Shown here one piece after another: positions 37,660 to 45,311 of a DNA stretch of 64,000 bases. Made by a program: the position numbers and the translations under genes. Within the stretch, counting starts at the first letter, position 1. Every line of letters begins with the position of its first letter. Source of the DNA: Pseudaminobacter soli (ex Li et al. 2025) (lineage in GTDB: Bacteria; Pseudomonadota; Alphaproteobacteria; Rhizobiales; Rhizobiaceae). The notes under the pieces are model-generated. The model made no database searches. It was not told the origin of the DNA and saw only the letters and a list, made by a program, of their open reading frames with translations. The stretch lies in NCBI RefSeq assembly GCF_029892515.1, contig NZ_JARXVF010000014.1:16082-80081 (forward strand), written 5' to 3'.

Positions 37660-38877
37660 TTACCTATCGGACTGTGTGTTTCTCCGGGCCAAGCCGAGAC
37701 GGGTGCGCAGTTCGGCAATCTTTGCGCGGCTCACCGGGACGATATGCGGGTGAGGGCCATCGAGCTCCACCATCGCTCCATCGCCCTCCCTACGCATGAA
37801 GACGACATGCGGAATGGCGATGATATGGCTCCTGTGCACGCGCAAAAACAGGTCCGGATCGAGCCGCGCCTCCACATCCGAGATCGACCACAGACACATA
37901 CGTTCGCGCACACCGTCATGGATCTGCGTGTAATGGGCGTCGGCACGCACGCTGCGGATATCGCCGATGTCGATGAAATGCGTGCCTCCCACGCCCTCCA
38001 CGGGCAGGCGCGATACGGAAGGGATGCGTGGCTGCCCTAGACCGCCCAGCGGGGACGCGGCAAGATGCGGCCCACTCGTTTCGCGCCCAGACCTTTCGAA
38101 GGCCGGGCCTTCGACAATGGTGTCGGGCGATGACGGAGTTTCATCGGGCAGCCCTGGTTCTAACGGCGCACGCGGTTCGGGGACGAGAAAGAGGAGAAAG
38201 CCGGCCGCGATCAGAAAGCACAGAGGCGCAACGACCAGCGACAGATCCTGCGGCGACACCTCAACTCCTGACAACGGATGCGCCGCCTCGGCCGCGGGTA
38301 TGAAATGCATGCCGTGCATTGCGGTGTAGTGCATGCCCGAAACGGCGATGCCGAATGCAATGGCGCTGAGCGCCAGCCGCCTGCCGACATGGTGCGCCAT
38401 GAAGATGTGCAATCCGCCATAAGCCGTGGCAACGGCAATCAGGACGGAGAGCAGGACCATCACGCGGTCATGCTCTATCCGGAATGGACCATTGAGACCA
38501 CGAATGCCGACATAGTGCATTGAAACGATGCCCGCCCCAAGCAGGAGAGCGGCGGCAGCGACCCTCATTTCCGAGGGTTCGCCCATGCTGATGAAGAACA
38601 GCGAGACGCCGACGACCAGCGCGCAAATGAGGAAGGACACGACAGTCGGCAGCACAAGATAGTTGGTGCCCGGCGGCGTCTGGGTAGCGAGCAGGCCCAC
38701 GAAATGCATGGTCCAGATTCCGAGTGCCAGAAAGCATGTGGCGCCGGCAAGAAGAAGCCTGCGCCTAAAACCTGGCGTGCCGCGAATACGCGCTGCGAGA
38801 CCAAAACCGGTGTAGCCACCCAGTATGGCAACCAGAATGGAAAGCGCGACGAGATATGGATTATGCCCTTCGAGCAT
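37660..38877 (-). CDS. coxC: MHYT-LytTR membrane regulator, CoxC-like
   Basis: From the ATG in 38875-38877 the protein is 405 aa. The N-terminal half has about seven helices with repeated MHYT-type motifs (MHFVG, MHYVG, MHYTAMHGMHF) that may bind copper and sense CO or another gas. A Pro-rich linker (about residues 225-290) follows. A C-terminal LytTR DNA-binding domain (about 300-400: DIGDIRSVRADAHYTQIH, FLRVHRSHIIAI) ends the protein. CoxC and CoxH of O. carboxidovorans share this layout. It lies at the head of the cox genes and could switch them on without a separate kinase. Confidence 0.85.
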   Translation of the reverse strand: MLEGHNPYLVALSILVAILGGYTGFGLAARIRGTPGFRRRLLLAGATCFLALGIWTMHFVGLLATQTPPGTNYLVLPTVVSFLICALVVGVSLFFISMGEPSEMRVAAAALLLGAGIVSMHYVGIRGLNGPFRIEHDRVMVLLSVLIAVATAYGGLHIFMAHHVGRRLALSAIAFGIAVSGMHYTAMHGMHFIPAAEAAHPLSGVEVSPQDLSLVVAPLCFLIAAGFLLFLVPEPRAPLEPGLPDETPSSPDTIVEGPAFERSGRETSGPHLAASPLGGLGQPRIPSVSRLPVEGVGGTHFIDIGDIRSVRADAHYTQIHDGVRERMCLWSISDVEARLDPDLFLRVHRSHIIAIPHVVFMRREGDGAMVELDGPHPHIVPVSRAKIAELRTRLGLARRNTQSDR

Positions 38878-39075
38878 ATCGGCACCGGCACGCGTGTATC
38901 GTTGCCCGAGCGTACCTTCTCCTGTGCGCAACACTATATGCGTCAGCGCTCTACTGACAACAATTGGCGCCTTCTCCTGGCGAGCGATCGCCGGGCAACC
39001 CTGGCCTGCGACGAGAGCCGGCTACAACCAAGCGCAATTTTAGGCTACGCTGATACGCAACCGGTGAGGGCCGCC

Positions 39076-39660
39076 ATGCCAGAAGAGATCGAAGTCGACA
39101 CCGAAAAACTGCACGAGGCAATCCACGAAGAGGTGGAGAAAGAGGGCACCGCGCTGCTTCGCACGATAGCGCTGACCACCGCGCTGTTTGCTGCATTGGC
39201 CGCGGTCGCCTCGTTGCTCGCGGGTAGCTCGGTCAATGAGGCGCTCGCACTCAAGACCGAAGCAACACAACTGCAAACGCAAGCGTCGGACCAATGGGCT
39301 TATTACCAGGCCAAGGGCATCAAAGCCGTCGTCCTCGAATCCCAGAAGAGCCTTCTTTCGAGCTTGGACAAGCCAATCCCGCCAGAATTCGAAAAGAACC
39401 TTGCCCGCTACAATGACGAGCAGCGGCAAGCGCAGAAGAAGGCGCAGGAACTCGAGAGCCAACGCGACGAGAAGGGCTTGGAGGCCGATCAACTGATCCA
39501 TCGCCACCACTTCTTCGCCAACGCGGTGGCACTTCTGCAAGTCGCCATTGCCCTGGGCGCGGTGGCTGCATTGACGCGAAAGCGCCTCGCTTGGCGCGGT
39601 TCGGTGGCGCTCGGCATTATTGGCGCAGGGATATTTCTCTGGGGGCTCGTCGGATCCTGA
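39076..39660 (+). CDS. DUF4337 membrane protein
   Basis: The ATG at 39076 (MPEEIEVDTEKLHEAI) gives 194 aa; the upstream part of the frame overlaps coxC and is discarded. One helix near residues 30-50 (TIALTTALFAALAAVASLLAG) and two near the C-terminus flank a long charged coiled-coil stretch (about 60-140). This is the DUF4337 layout; function unknown. It is the last chromosomal gene before the integrated element. Confidence 0.8.
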   Translation: MPEEIEVDTEKLHEAIHEEVEKEGTALLRTIALTTALFAALAAVASLLAGSSVNEALALKTEATQLQTQASDQWAYYQAKGIKAVVLESQKSLLSSLDKPIPPEFEKNLARYNDEQRQAQKKAQELESQRDEKGLEADQLIHRHHFFANAVALLQVAIALGAVAALTRKRLAWRGSVALGIIGAGIFLWGLVGS

Positions 39661-39863
39661 GCCTAGGTCAGAGTGGCGGAGCGGCCCAGTTCGCCCTAAA
39701 GCAAGTCGAGCGTGTGGGTAGTTGTAGTGTCCCAGATGTCGCAGAACAGGTTGACGCAGCGATCCGGGGCGCGGTAAAGGCGAACTGCAAAGACATTCGG
39801 TAGCAAAAATGGATCTTGCGCATGGCTGCAGGAAATCCATAAAAACTAACGAAATCAATGCCG

Positions 39864-39902
39864 GGAGGGATGGCCGAGCGGTTTAAGGCACCGGTCTTGA
39901 AA
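39864..39902 (+). repeat. attL: truncated tRNA-Ser 5' half
   Basis: Thirty-nine bases are identical to the start of the complete tRNA-Ser at 60843. After GTCTTGAAA the sequence departs (TTCGCTC instead of ACCGGCG), so the 3' half is missing. Upstream, TTGCGC and CATAAA about 16 bases apart (39813-39840 area) may be the original tRNA promoter, now cut off from a working gene. Confidence 0.9.
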
Positions 39903-40010
39903 TTCGCTCACTGTCATACCTTCCTGTTTTGTTCCATCCTTATTTGTTTCGTATAATCAAGCCATTAGCTCGTCAGCTTGATCTTTCTGTCCGCCTTCGT
40001 CACTGTCGGT

Positions 40011-40044
40011 GCTACGCAGTTGCGTAGCAAAAAGCGTAGCAACC
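40011..40044. other. Candidate integrase arm-type sites, left end
   Basis: GCTACGCAGTTGCGTAGC (40011-40028) is a perfect 8-bp palindrome with a two-base centre, followed at 40033 by AGCGTAGCAACC. The same word, TGCGTAGCAAA, occurs right after the integrase gene at 60778. Tyrosine integrases bind such arm sites near both ends of an element. The assignment is inferred from position and repetition only. Confidence 0.45.
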
Positions 40045-40184
40045 GTTCACTTACCGTTCCGCCTATGTGTGCTTGCCGCCCGGCGTTATTTCTCGCACCC
40101 GGCCGCCCATGGCATCCCCCTTTCGGATGAATTGACGTCTGCGCCTTTCCGGCTCCGGATATCTCCGGGATATGGGAGGGGAGC

Positions 40185-40808
40185 ATGTCGATCATCAAAT
40201 TTCGCTGCGTTTCGCAGCGCTTTGCCGACGTCTATTACGAAATCTCTGCCGGGTCGAAATCGTGTTCGTGCCAATGCGATGGCTACTTTGAGGGATGGTG
40301 CAGCCATATTGACGCGACGATCGTCTGCGGTGAGCGCGCCATGGTCCACCCGGACGATCTTGATCTGGCAGCCCGAGCATCGGCTCGACTGAGGGGCAAA
40401 CTGAAAGCACCAGACGACTGGAAGGCCTCCTGGCGCCGGAACATGAGGTGGCGGGGATTGGCGACCCGCAAATTTGTGCCGTCCACTGTCGGACTTAGCG
40501 GCAGGCCAGTGGTGTGCTTCACCGGAGCTATGGACAGGCCAAGAAAGGAGTTTTTGGCCGAGGCTGAGAAATCAGGTTGGGAGCCGGTCAATCGCGTCCA
40601 TTCAAAGATCACGGTGATGGTCAGCTCAGATCCACACAGCGCGACCGCAAAGATGGATTTTGCGCGCTGGCGTGGGATTCCGATCCTTAGCCCAGAAGAG
40701 TGGGAGGAGGCTCGAGATTTCGGGGTGCTGCCACCGGTGCCGGAGCCGGATCCGAGCAAAAGCCTCTGGAAGCGGCTAACCGCGCCATTTCGTTATCTGA
40801 CATCGTGA
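40185..40808 (+). CDS. SWIM zinc-finger / BRCT domain fusion protein
   Basis: The 207-aa product has a SWIM-type motif at its N-terminus: C27, C29 and C31 in KSCSCQC, then WCSH with C39 and H41, the CxC-(n)-CxH pattern. Residues about 100-180 read as a BRCT domain (LSGRPVVCFTGAMDRPRKEF, FARWRGIPILSPEEW), similar to the C-terminus of bacterial DNA ligase. Both domains bind DNA or protein partners in repair. The combination is not one I know as a named family. The start follows GGGAGGGGAGC. It is the first gene of the element and stands alone. Confidence 0.65.
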   Translation: MSIIKFRCVSQRFADVYYEISAGSKSCSCQCDGYFEGWCSHIDATIVCGERAMVHPDDLDLAARASARLRGKLKAPDDWKASWRRNMRWRGLATRKFVPSTVGLSGRPVVCFTGAMDRPRKEFLAEAEKSGWEPVNRVHSKITVMVSSDPHSATAKMDFARWRGIPILSPEEWEEARDFGVLPPVPEPDPSKSLWKRLTAPFRYLTS

Positions 40809-40923
40809 CTTGAATATTTTCAGTCACTTAGCTGCCTAGTTAGCGAAACCGAAATTGGAATTCAAAAATCCGAAATATGCGGGAGGCGCGGCCGTGCCGC
40901 CTCCGCGGGTAGGCGGCACGGCT

Positions 40924-41328
40924 CTAACAGTTCGCCAATGAAATCGGAATGCCGTTTCGTAAGGAGTTGGCGACTGTGCAAACCTCCCACGCCTTGTTGA
41001 TGAGGTTTGAAGGGTCGCTGCCATCCGTCATCTCAAGATGAACCGCTACATCTGCTTTGGTCGCGATGAGAGGTGATCCCTCCAGATCGATAGTGACCCG
41101 AACGGATATGTCGCCGATCTCCTGTCCGAGGTCGTGAGCGACGTACCGAAGATCATTGCAGTAGCATCCCCCGATCGCCAAACCGAGCAGTTGGGCACCG
41201 TTGAAACCCAAGCCCTTCCCACCCGCTTTGCCATCCGGCCGATCAACAACGACCGTATGGCTGCCCGCCCATCCCAAGGCGGCTTCAGTTCCAGCAATGT
41301 TCCGCAATTCAACCGTGGAGACGACCAC
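40924..41328 (-). CDS. OsmC-family peroxide reductase-like protein
   Basis: The 134-aa protein has the OsmC fold: a GFNGAQLLGLAIGGCYCNDL helix segment with the first reactive Cys (core: GLAIGGCYC) and a second Cys in EVCTVANS. The family reduces organic hydroperoxides or fatty-acid peroxides in the cytosol using these two cysteines. It is cargo in the element, not part of a phage operon, and no regulator of the OhrR type is beside it. Confidence 0.8.
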   Translation of the reverse strand: MVVSTVELRNIAGTEAALGWAGSHTVVVDRPDGKAGGKGLGFNGAQLLGLAIGGCYCNDLRYVAHDLGQEIGDISVRVTIDLEGSPLIATKADVAVHLEMTDGSDPSNLINKAWEVCTVANSLRNGIPISLANC

Positions 41329-41350
41329 CTCATCCTCCCAAAGTCAGGCC

Positions 41351-41464
41351 ATGCCCGTCCTGAACAATGCTCGTCATGAGAGCTTCGCCCAGGCCCTTGC
41401 GGCGGGCAAGAGTGCGGGCACGCACAAGGTCGTCATGATGCCTTGCGATCGTCGAGACTGCTAG
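41351..41464 (+). pseudogene. Terminase small subunit, N-terminal remnant
   Basis: The peptide MPVLNNARHESFAQALAAGK matches the start of Terminase_2-type small subunits (PF03592), but the frame ends after 37 codons at TAG and the rest of the domain is missing. It supports a phage origin for the left half of the element. A short chance match cannot be excluded. Confidence 0.5.
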
Positions 41465-41469
41465 GGAGA

Positions 41470-41706
41470 TCAACCCTTCGTCCTGCGGGGATCGGCTCCA
41501 TAGGTGCGCTCTTCGCGTATTGTCCCGTCGCTCTTGTGAAGAACCGCTTGACCGAGACCACCGGCATCTTGGGCCTCGTGCCCTGCGGCTATGGCCGCTG
41601 CTTCAGATTGCTTTTGGGTATGATGCGCGGAGACCATCCTGCCGCCTTCGAGCACCCTCCAACCCGTGTTGGTCGGCACTGAGTGGAAAACGCTGCGCTT
41701 AGTCAT
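41470..41706 (-). CDS. DUF2188 domain protein
   Basis: The 78-aa protein from the ATG in 41704-41706 (after GGGAGGTTGCA) reads SVFHSVPTNTGWRVLEGG, then QSEAAAIAAGHEAQ and HKSDGTIREERTYG. This is the DUF2188 pattern of small cytosolic proteins that start from a stress-like or phage context. Function is unknown. Repeat copy A lies 74 bases upstream in the same orientation. Confidence 0.75.
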   Translation of the reverse strand: MTKRSVFHSVPTNTGWRVLEGGRMVSAHHTQKQSEAAAIAAGHEAQDAGGLGQAVLHKSDGTIREERTYGADPRRTKG

Positions 41707-41780
41707 TGCAACCTCCCTCGAGGGCATGGTCGAGAATGAGAGCGGGTGGGGCAAATGTCCATTGGACAATCGGCTGGTGG

Positions 41781-41850
41781 CCCCCCGTCGCGGGTCCTTC
41801 CCGGGTCAAAAGGCAACACGGGTGGGGCGGTAGCGCATGCTGTCTCTAGG
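41781..41850 (-). repeat. Structured ~70-bp repeat, copy A
   Basis: Read on the minus strand it runs from CCTAGAGACAG through CGCTACCGCCCCACCCG to GGAAGGACCCGCGACGGG, matching copies B-E in this element. It precedes the DUF2188 gene by 74 bases. It is the only copy on the minus strand, as is its gene. Confidence 0.75.
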
Positions 41851-41956
41851 TGTGACGGTTCAAAGGTGGTTTACACTTGACACCTAAATCATGAAACAGG
41901 CGCAAATCCGCCAATCATCGCAGCGTCGAGGCGTCAACCAGGTTGACAAAAGTGTA

Positions 41957-41989
41957 AAGTAAAGCGGGGGGGTTCACACCCCTTTACTT
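41957..41989. other. Hairpin and inverted TTTACACTT motifs in a gene-free stretch
   Basis: AAGTAAAG pairs with CTTTACTT, with GGGG and CCCC closing a TTCACA loop. Just left, TTTACACTT (41870-41878) and its inverse AAGTGTAAA (41950-41958) lie 71 bases apart, as operator halves might. The stretch 41851-42137 has no convincing gene. Confidence 0.4.
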
Positions 41990-42137
41990 CCGAGGTGGGC
42001 GCGACACCCACGCCGAACCATGCCGTCGATCGCCGAAAGCCCTTGCGGCCCAAGCCTTCCGAGGCCTGCGCGCCGACTGATTGGCCCGCTCTGAACCTGG
42101 CAGACATAAACAAAAAACGTGCTCTGGAATTTCTGTA

Positions 42138-42209
42138 GCTAGAGACAGTTCGCGCTGCCGCCCCACCCGCATTGGTTTTTCGGCCGGAAGGACCCAAGAC
42201 GGTGGGGGG
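42138..42209 (+). repeat. Structured ~70-bp repeat, copy B
   Basis: It runs from GCTAGAGACAG through CGCTGCCGCCCCACCCGC and ATTGG to GGAAGGACCCAAGACGG. TTGG and CCAA, and CACC and GGTG, can pair to form the stem shared with the other copies. It lies 64 bases before the DUF6232 gene, same strand. Confidence 0.8.
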
Positions 42210-42273
42210 CTAGAACGATTGACACGGCCGAGGAGATTGTGCGCATCATTCTGGAAAAGCGAGGGTTTCTGAG

Positions 42274-42630
42274 ATGGCAGGCGTCCTGTTTCAGTCAGGC
42301 GACATTACGGTCACTAGATTCGTTGCCAAGTTCGGCAATGCCACTTACCCAATTGTGACCATTCGAAGCGTCATAATCGAGAGAGAGAATACACTCTTAT
42401 TCGTCCTGAGCGTTGTTGCAATTATCGCAGGTCTCATCGTAGGGGCAAATATACATGAGATGATTGGACTGATTGCCTTTGTCGCATTTTTATTTTTGGC
42501 GAACAATGTCCCCGAAAAACGCAGATTGATCCTGAAGACGACAAGTGGTGACGTGACCGCTCTAGGCTCTCATGACGCGATGTTGGTCGAAAGCGTGCGC
42601 CAAGCAATCGAAGATGCCGTTACGAGATGA
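42274..42630 (+). CDS. DUF6232-like small membrane protein
   Basis: The 118-aa protein has a beta-rich start (TVTRFVAKFGNATYPIVTIR), one long or two short helices (about residues 42-78), then RRLILKTTSGDVTALGSHD and a last helix VRQAIEDAV. This is the layout of DUF6232 proteins. Function unknown. Its A+T content is higher than that of the core genes, suggesting transfer. A hairpin terminator follows 88 bases later. Confidence 0.65.
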   Translation: MAGVLFQSGDITVTRFVAKFGNATYPIVTIRSVIIERENTLLFVLSVVAIIAGLIVGANIHEMIGLIAFVAFLFLANNVPEKRRLILKTTSGDVTALGSHDAMLVESVRQAIEDAVTR

Positions 42631-42718
42631 CAGACGCTTAGAATCGGTCCGGCCGCCTAGGACGGCGCAATTATCGCACCGGTCGTTGCCAGGAGCACGT
42701 CTGCCTGAATGCAACAAA

Positions 42719-42748
42719 CCCGCCGCCTCGCGTGAGACGACGGGCTTC
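42719..42748 (+). terminator. Hairpin of the GCCCGTCGTCT family, copy 1
   Basis: CCCGCCGCCTCG and its partner GACGACGGG form the stem; TTC follows. The same hairpin occurs at 46775, 62521, 63138 and 63889. It would end the DUF6232 transcript. The gap 42631-42969 otherwise holds only a ~90-bp repeat. Confidence 0.65.
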
Positions 42749-42848
42749 ACCAGGGAGCACCTGTCAGGTCATGAACAAGTGCACCCAAGAAAACTCTCGG
42801 CCGGAGTAGTGGTTCCGATTATCTGCAGGCCGCTGCAAATCCAAGCTT

Positions 42849-42940
42849 CCAGGGCCATTCGGAAAATGTGAGCGCGCGAAGCTCTGGACGCCCGCATCGA
42901 TAGGAGCATTTTACCAAGTAGGGCATCGTGGCCCTCGGGG
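42849..42940. repeat. ~90-bp repeat, copy 1
   Basis: This stretch (CCAGGGCCATTCGG, AAAATGTGAGC, GAAGCTCTGGACG, GCATCGATA, GCATTTTACCAAGTAGGGC) is about 85 percent identical by eye to the reverse complement of 62550-62639. Both copies can encode ALLGKM, LSMRASRA, but no start or ribosome site supports a gene. Confidence 0.7.
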
Positions 42941-42969
42941 GATAATAACAACAACCCGGGAGGAAAGAT

Positions 42970-43216
42970 GTGCCTACAAGTCATCAGTATTTATCCTCGT
43001 CCGACCTCGCAAAGATCAAACGCGTTCTCGCCGGCGCCCGCCTGTCATCACACACCGACGAGGCTGCGCGCTTTCTGATGCGCAAATACCAAGAGGGCAG
43101 AATATCGCTTCACCGATTTTGGCAGCAAGACCTTCCACGACCTCTGGACCGAAGACGAAGGTAAGATCAAGCTGAGAACCAACGACATCCGGATCGGCAT
43201 CGCCTACAAGTTCTGA
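42970..43216 (+). pseudogene. Chimeric remnant: small rhizobial protein start joined to an outer-membrane barrel end
   Basis: A frame from 42970 begins LSSSDLAKIKRVLAGARLSS and stops resembling anything after RKYQEG near 43098. From there another frame reads AEYRFTDFGSKTFHDLW to NDIRIGIAYKF and a TGA at 43214. This is the C-terminal strand end of Omp25/Omp31-type outer-membrane beta-barrels, with the terminal Phe. The two parts are out of frame with each other, so this is a rearrangement scar. A terminator follows at 43241. Confidence 0.6.
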
Positions 43217-43240
43217 TCTGCACTCCCGCAGTGACCTCTG

Positions 43241-43266
43241 GCCCCGGCGAAAGCTGGGGCTTTTTC
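43241..43266 (+). terminator. Terminator after the barrel remnant
   Basis: GCCCC and GGGGC, extended by AGC pairing, enclose GGCGAAAGCT and are followed by TTTTTCC. The same hairpin without the T run is found at 46824-46845. The stretch 43267-43604 holds no clear gene; CATACCCCT (43358) and AGGGGTATG (43463) are an inverted pair in it. Confidence 0.65.
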
Positions 43267-43604
43267 CTTCGGGAGTGGGCCCGCTGCGATCTTCTAACTG
43301 CTAGAATGTTCTGTCCCGATTCCCCAATCGGGGCAGGCCCGGCTGTCGCAGGCTCCCCCATACCCCTGCCTTGCGGATTGTCGGGCCACCTTACTCGCTC
43401 GTGATCGGTTTGGCCGCATGGCCCTGCGGGGGTGAGACCCGAAGCCACCGGGGTACGGGGGGCTAGGGGTATGACTGGCTCCGGGTCTCGTGCTGCTGGG
43501 GAAGCAGCAGCCAATACTTGCTTAAGGGCGATCACAGACGCAACGACGCCTGGGGCTAAACGGGCTTGTCCATTCGTGTGAGGCTGGCGGCTACTACTGA
43601 CGCA

Positions 43605-43889
43605 TTGACGCTCCCGCTCCGCCTCGGCTTTGGTATACGGGGCGCGTCCCTCAAGGTTTACAATTCGATCAGCCTCCGCTGCGAGCGTTTCGGTGTCCGC
43701 AGTGTCCGCAGTGTCCGCACTTACGGTGTCCGCATCAATTCCATTACGCCAGTCAAGATCGACATGGGCTGGATTGAGTTTTCCGTCTGAAAAAGCCGGG
43801 AGATGCCCGCTTTTGATCTTTCTGCGAACAACCTTTTCATCGCAGCCCGCCCGCCTGGCAAACTCGCGAACTGATATGCCACGCCGCAT
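43605..43889 (-). pseudogene. Nu1-like terminase small subunit, N-terminal fragment
   Basis: The frame starts MRRGISVREFARRAGCDEKV, a winged-helix DNA-binding start, and continues to EGRAPYTKAEAERE, the linker to the large-subunit-binding part. After about residue 94 the family sequence stops and low-complexity Pro/Arg-rich translation follows, so the gene is cut. Three to four copies of a 9-bp unit (GTGTCCGCA) encode SADTADTADT. The start lies 22 bases from repeat copy C. Confidence 0.55.
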
Positions 43890-43911
43890 GCGGACACCTT
43901 TTCGACCTCTG

Positions 43912-43987
43912 CACCTAGAGATGCTTGCGCTGCCGCCCTACCCGCATTGCGTTTTGTGTTGGAGGGACCCAAGGCGGGAGGGGGGGA
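43912..43987 (+). repeat. Structured ~70-bp repeat, copy C
   Basis: From CACCTAGAGATGC through CGCTGCCGCCCTACCCGC to GGAGGGACCCAAGGCGGGAGGG. CCCT-CCCGC in the left arm and GCGGGAGGG in the right arm have changed together relative to copy D, so the stem is kept. It lies 219 bases before the DUF1883 gene and, in the other direction, just before the broken small-terminase gene. Confidence 0.8.
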
Positions 43988-44206
43988 GGATGGCGCCGGT
44001 GCCTTCGATCAGGTTCATGGCATCTGATCCCCGGTGGGGATGTCTGCAATAGAAATGGAGGGGCGCGGGTCACCGGACTGGCGGGTTCCAGAGTAGCGCC
44101 CCCCCCAAGTTGAGGACGAAGTTTCGCGTGACTTAGGCTCGGGTCCATCTGACTCGACTCCCTTGGCAGCCTTTGCTTTGATGGCGATGTCTACAAGGAG
44201 GGGGAG

Positions 44207-44473
44207 ATGGCGGACTTCATCCACGCTCGCGAATACCTAGAAAGCGGCGACGTTGTCGTCGTCCAGTGTTCGCACCAATGCAACGTCATGGTCATGAATG
44301 ATGCCAGTTTCCAGCACTACTGTCACGGACGCAGCTTCCACCACTACGGACGCTATTTCACGCATTTCCCTGCTAGGGTGGTCATTCCTCGTGATGGCCA
44401 CTGGAACACGGTAATCGATCTAGATGGCGGGCGTGCCAATATCCGCTACAACATTGAATACATCAAAGGCTAA
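44207..44473 (+). CDS. DUF1883 domain protein
   Basis: The 88-aa protein fits the whole DUF1883 domain: HAREYLESGDVVVVQCSHQC, a His-rich middle (FQHYCHGRSFHHYG), FPARVVIP and GHWNTVIDLDGG. Family members are small beta-rich proteins, sometimes fused to TIR domains, of unknown function. A strong ribosome site (AAGGAGGGGGAG) precedes the ATG. It is single-gene cargo of the element with copy C upstream. Confidence 0.8.
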   Translation: MADFIHAREYLESGDVVVVQCSHQCNVMVMNDASFQHYCHGRSFHHYGRYFTHFPARVVIPRDGHWNTVIDLDGGRANIRYNIEYIKG

Positions 44474-44542
44474 GCCTCAAACTCCGCCGTGGCTTGGCAC
44501 CGGTCAGAGTTTAGATGATCTCCCGCGCGGCCTGGAAATTGT

Positions 44543-44770
44543 TCAGGACAGCGTCGTCGTAAGGAATTCGATCAGCCGTTCGTGTGCCCGGCGATGAAGT
44601 GCGCCGCGAGGGATTGTGATCAAGAAATCCTCGATCATCATCCCTTTCTTCGGGTCAGGTAGGCATTCCGGCTCTGCCTGCCCGACGAATAGATGAAGCT
44701 CATCCGGGTCGAACGCCAAATGCCATGCGCCTATGCGATCCTCGGCAAGAGTGAAACTGATCAGTGCCAT
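44543..44770 (-). CDS. Hypothetical protein, 75 aa
   Basis: From the ATG in 44768-44770 the product reads MALISFTLAEDRIGAWHLAF, then ECLPDPKKGMMIEDFLITIP. It is acidic, without membrane helix or cysteine cluster beyond one Cys. I recognise no domain. An in-frame ATG 12 codons upstream exists. It is next to DUF1883 on the opposite strand. Confidence 0.4.
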   Translation of the reverse strand: MALISFTLAEDRIGAWHLAFDPDELHLFVGQAEPECLPDPKKGMMIEDFLITIPRGALHRRAHERLIEFLTTTLS

Positions 44771-45018
44771 CTGGTTCACGCTCCTTCGAGCGTTGATCAT
44801 CAGCAAAGGAAAACTCGCTTCAATTGCGAAATTTCGCCATTGACACCCGTCGCAACCCAGGGGATCGGGACGGCGGCCAAATCCCGGTGGGAGTCAGCGG
44901 CCCAACCCCGTTGCCGCTCGTGAACGATCTCGCCGGCATCCTGCGCAAGAGCTTGGAGACGGAAGGCATCGCACCTCCGAAGGGCAGGAAGTCAAAGACC
45001 AATATGGCGTAAGATCGT

Positions 45019-45053
45019 ATCGGACTATTCTGATAGGGATCGGAATATTCTGA
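45019..45053. promoter_or_regulatory. Tandem 15-bp direct repeats upstream of the DUF1254 gene
   Basis: ATCGGACTATTCTGA (45019-45033) and ATCGGAATATTCTGA (45039-45053) differ by one base and start exactly 20 bp apart, two DNA turns. This suggests a site for a dimeric regulator. They lie 259 bases before the DUF1254 start. No other gene is supported in 45013-45311. Confidence 0.4.
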
Positions 45054-45311
45054 AATCACTGTCGCCAGATCGATGGTAACGCAGCAATATCTCAATGGGC
45101 CGAGACCGGTCGGAACGAAATCTCCTCATGCCCGTTGCAGCCATCGTTGGGTAGTTGGCGATGAGTTTTGCGCCGAGGTTTGTGTTCTCGGGCTTGGTGA
45201 CCTGTCGTGCGCGGTCAAGTTGACCGCCGCTGAGCCTTTCGCAGGCACCGATCGTCGTGAGGTCTTCATCAGCGCAACTCCTCGATTTGCGACCTGCGAA
45301 AGGAAACCACG

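Noticed and set aside
39864..39902. A second functional tRNA at the left end
   Set aside because: Only the 5' half is present; T-arm and acceptor 3' strand are missing.
43167..43604. C-terminal continuation of the small-terminase frame
   Set aside because: After residue 94 the translation is low-complexity and unlike any terminase; it covers a terminator hairpin.
44797..45012. Frame with possible TTG start (PLVNDLAGILRKSLETEG)
   Set aside because: No ATG or GTG, no ribosome site and no recognised domain; perhaps a gene remnant but too weak to call.
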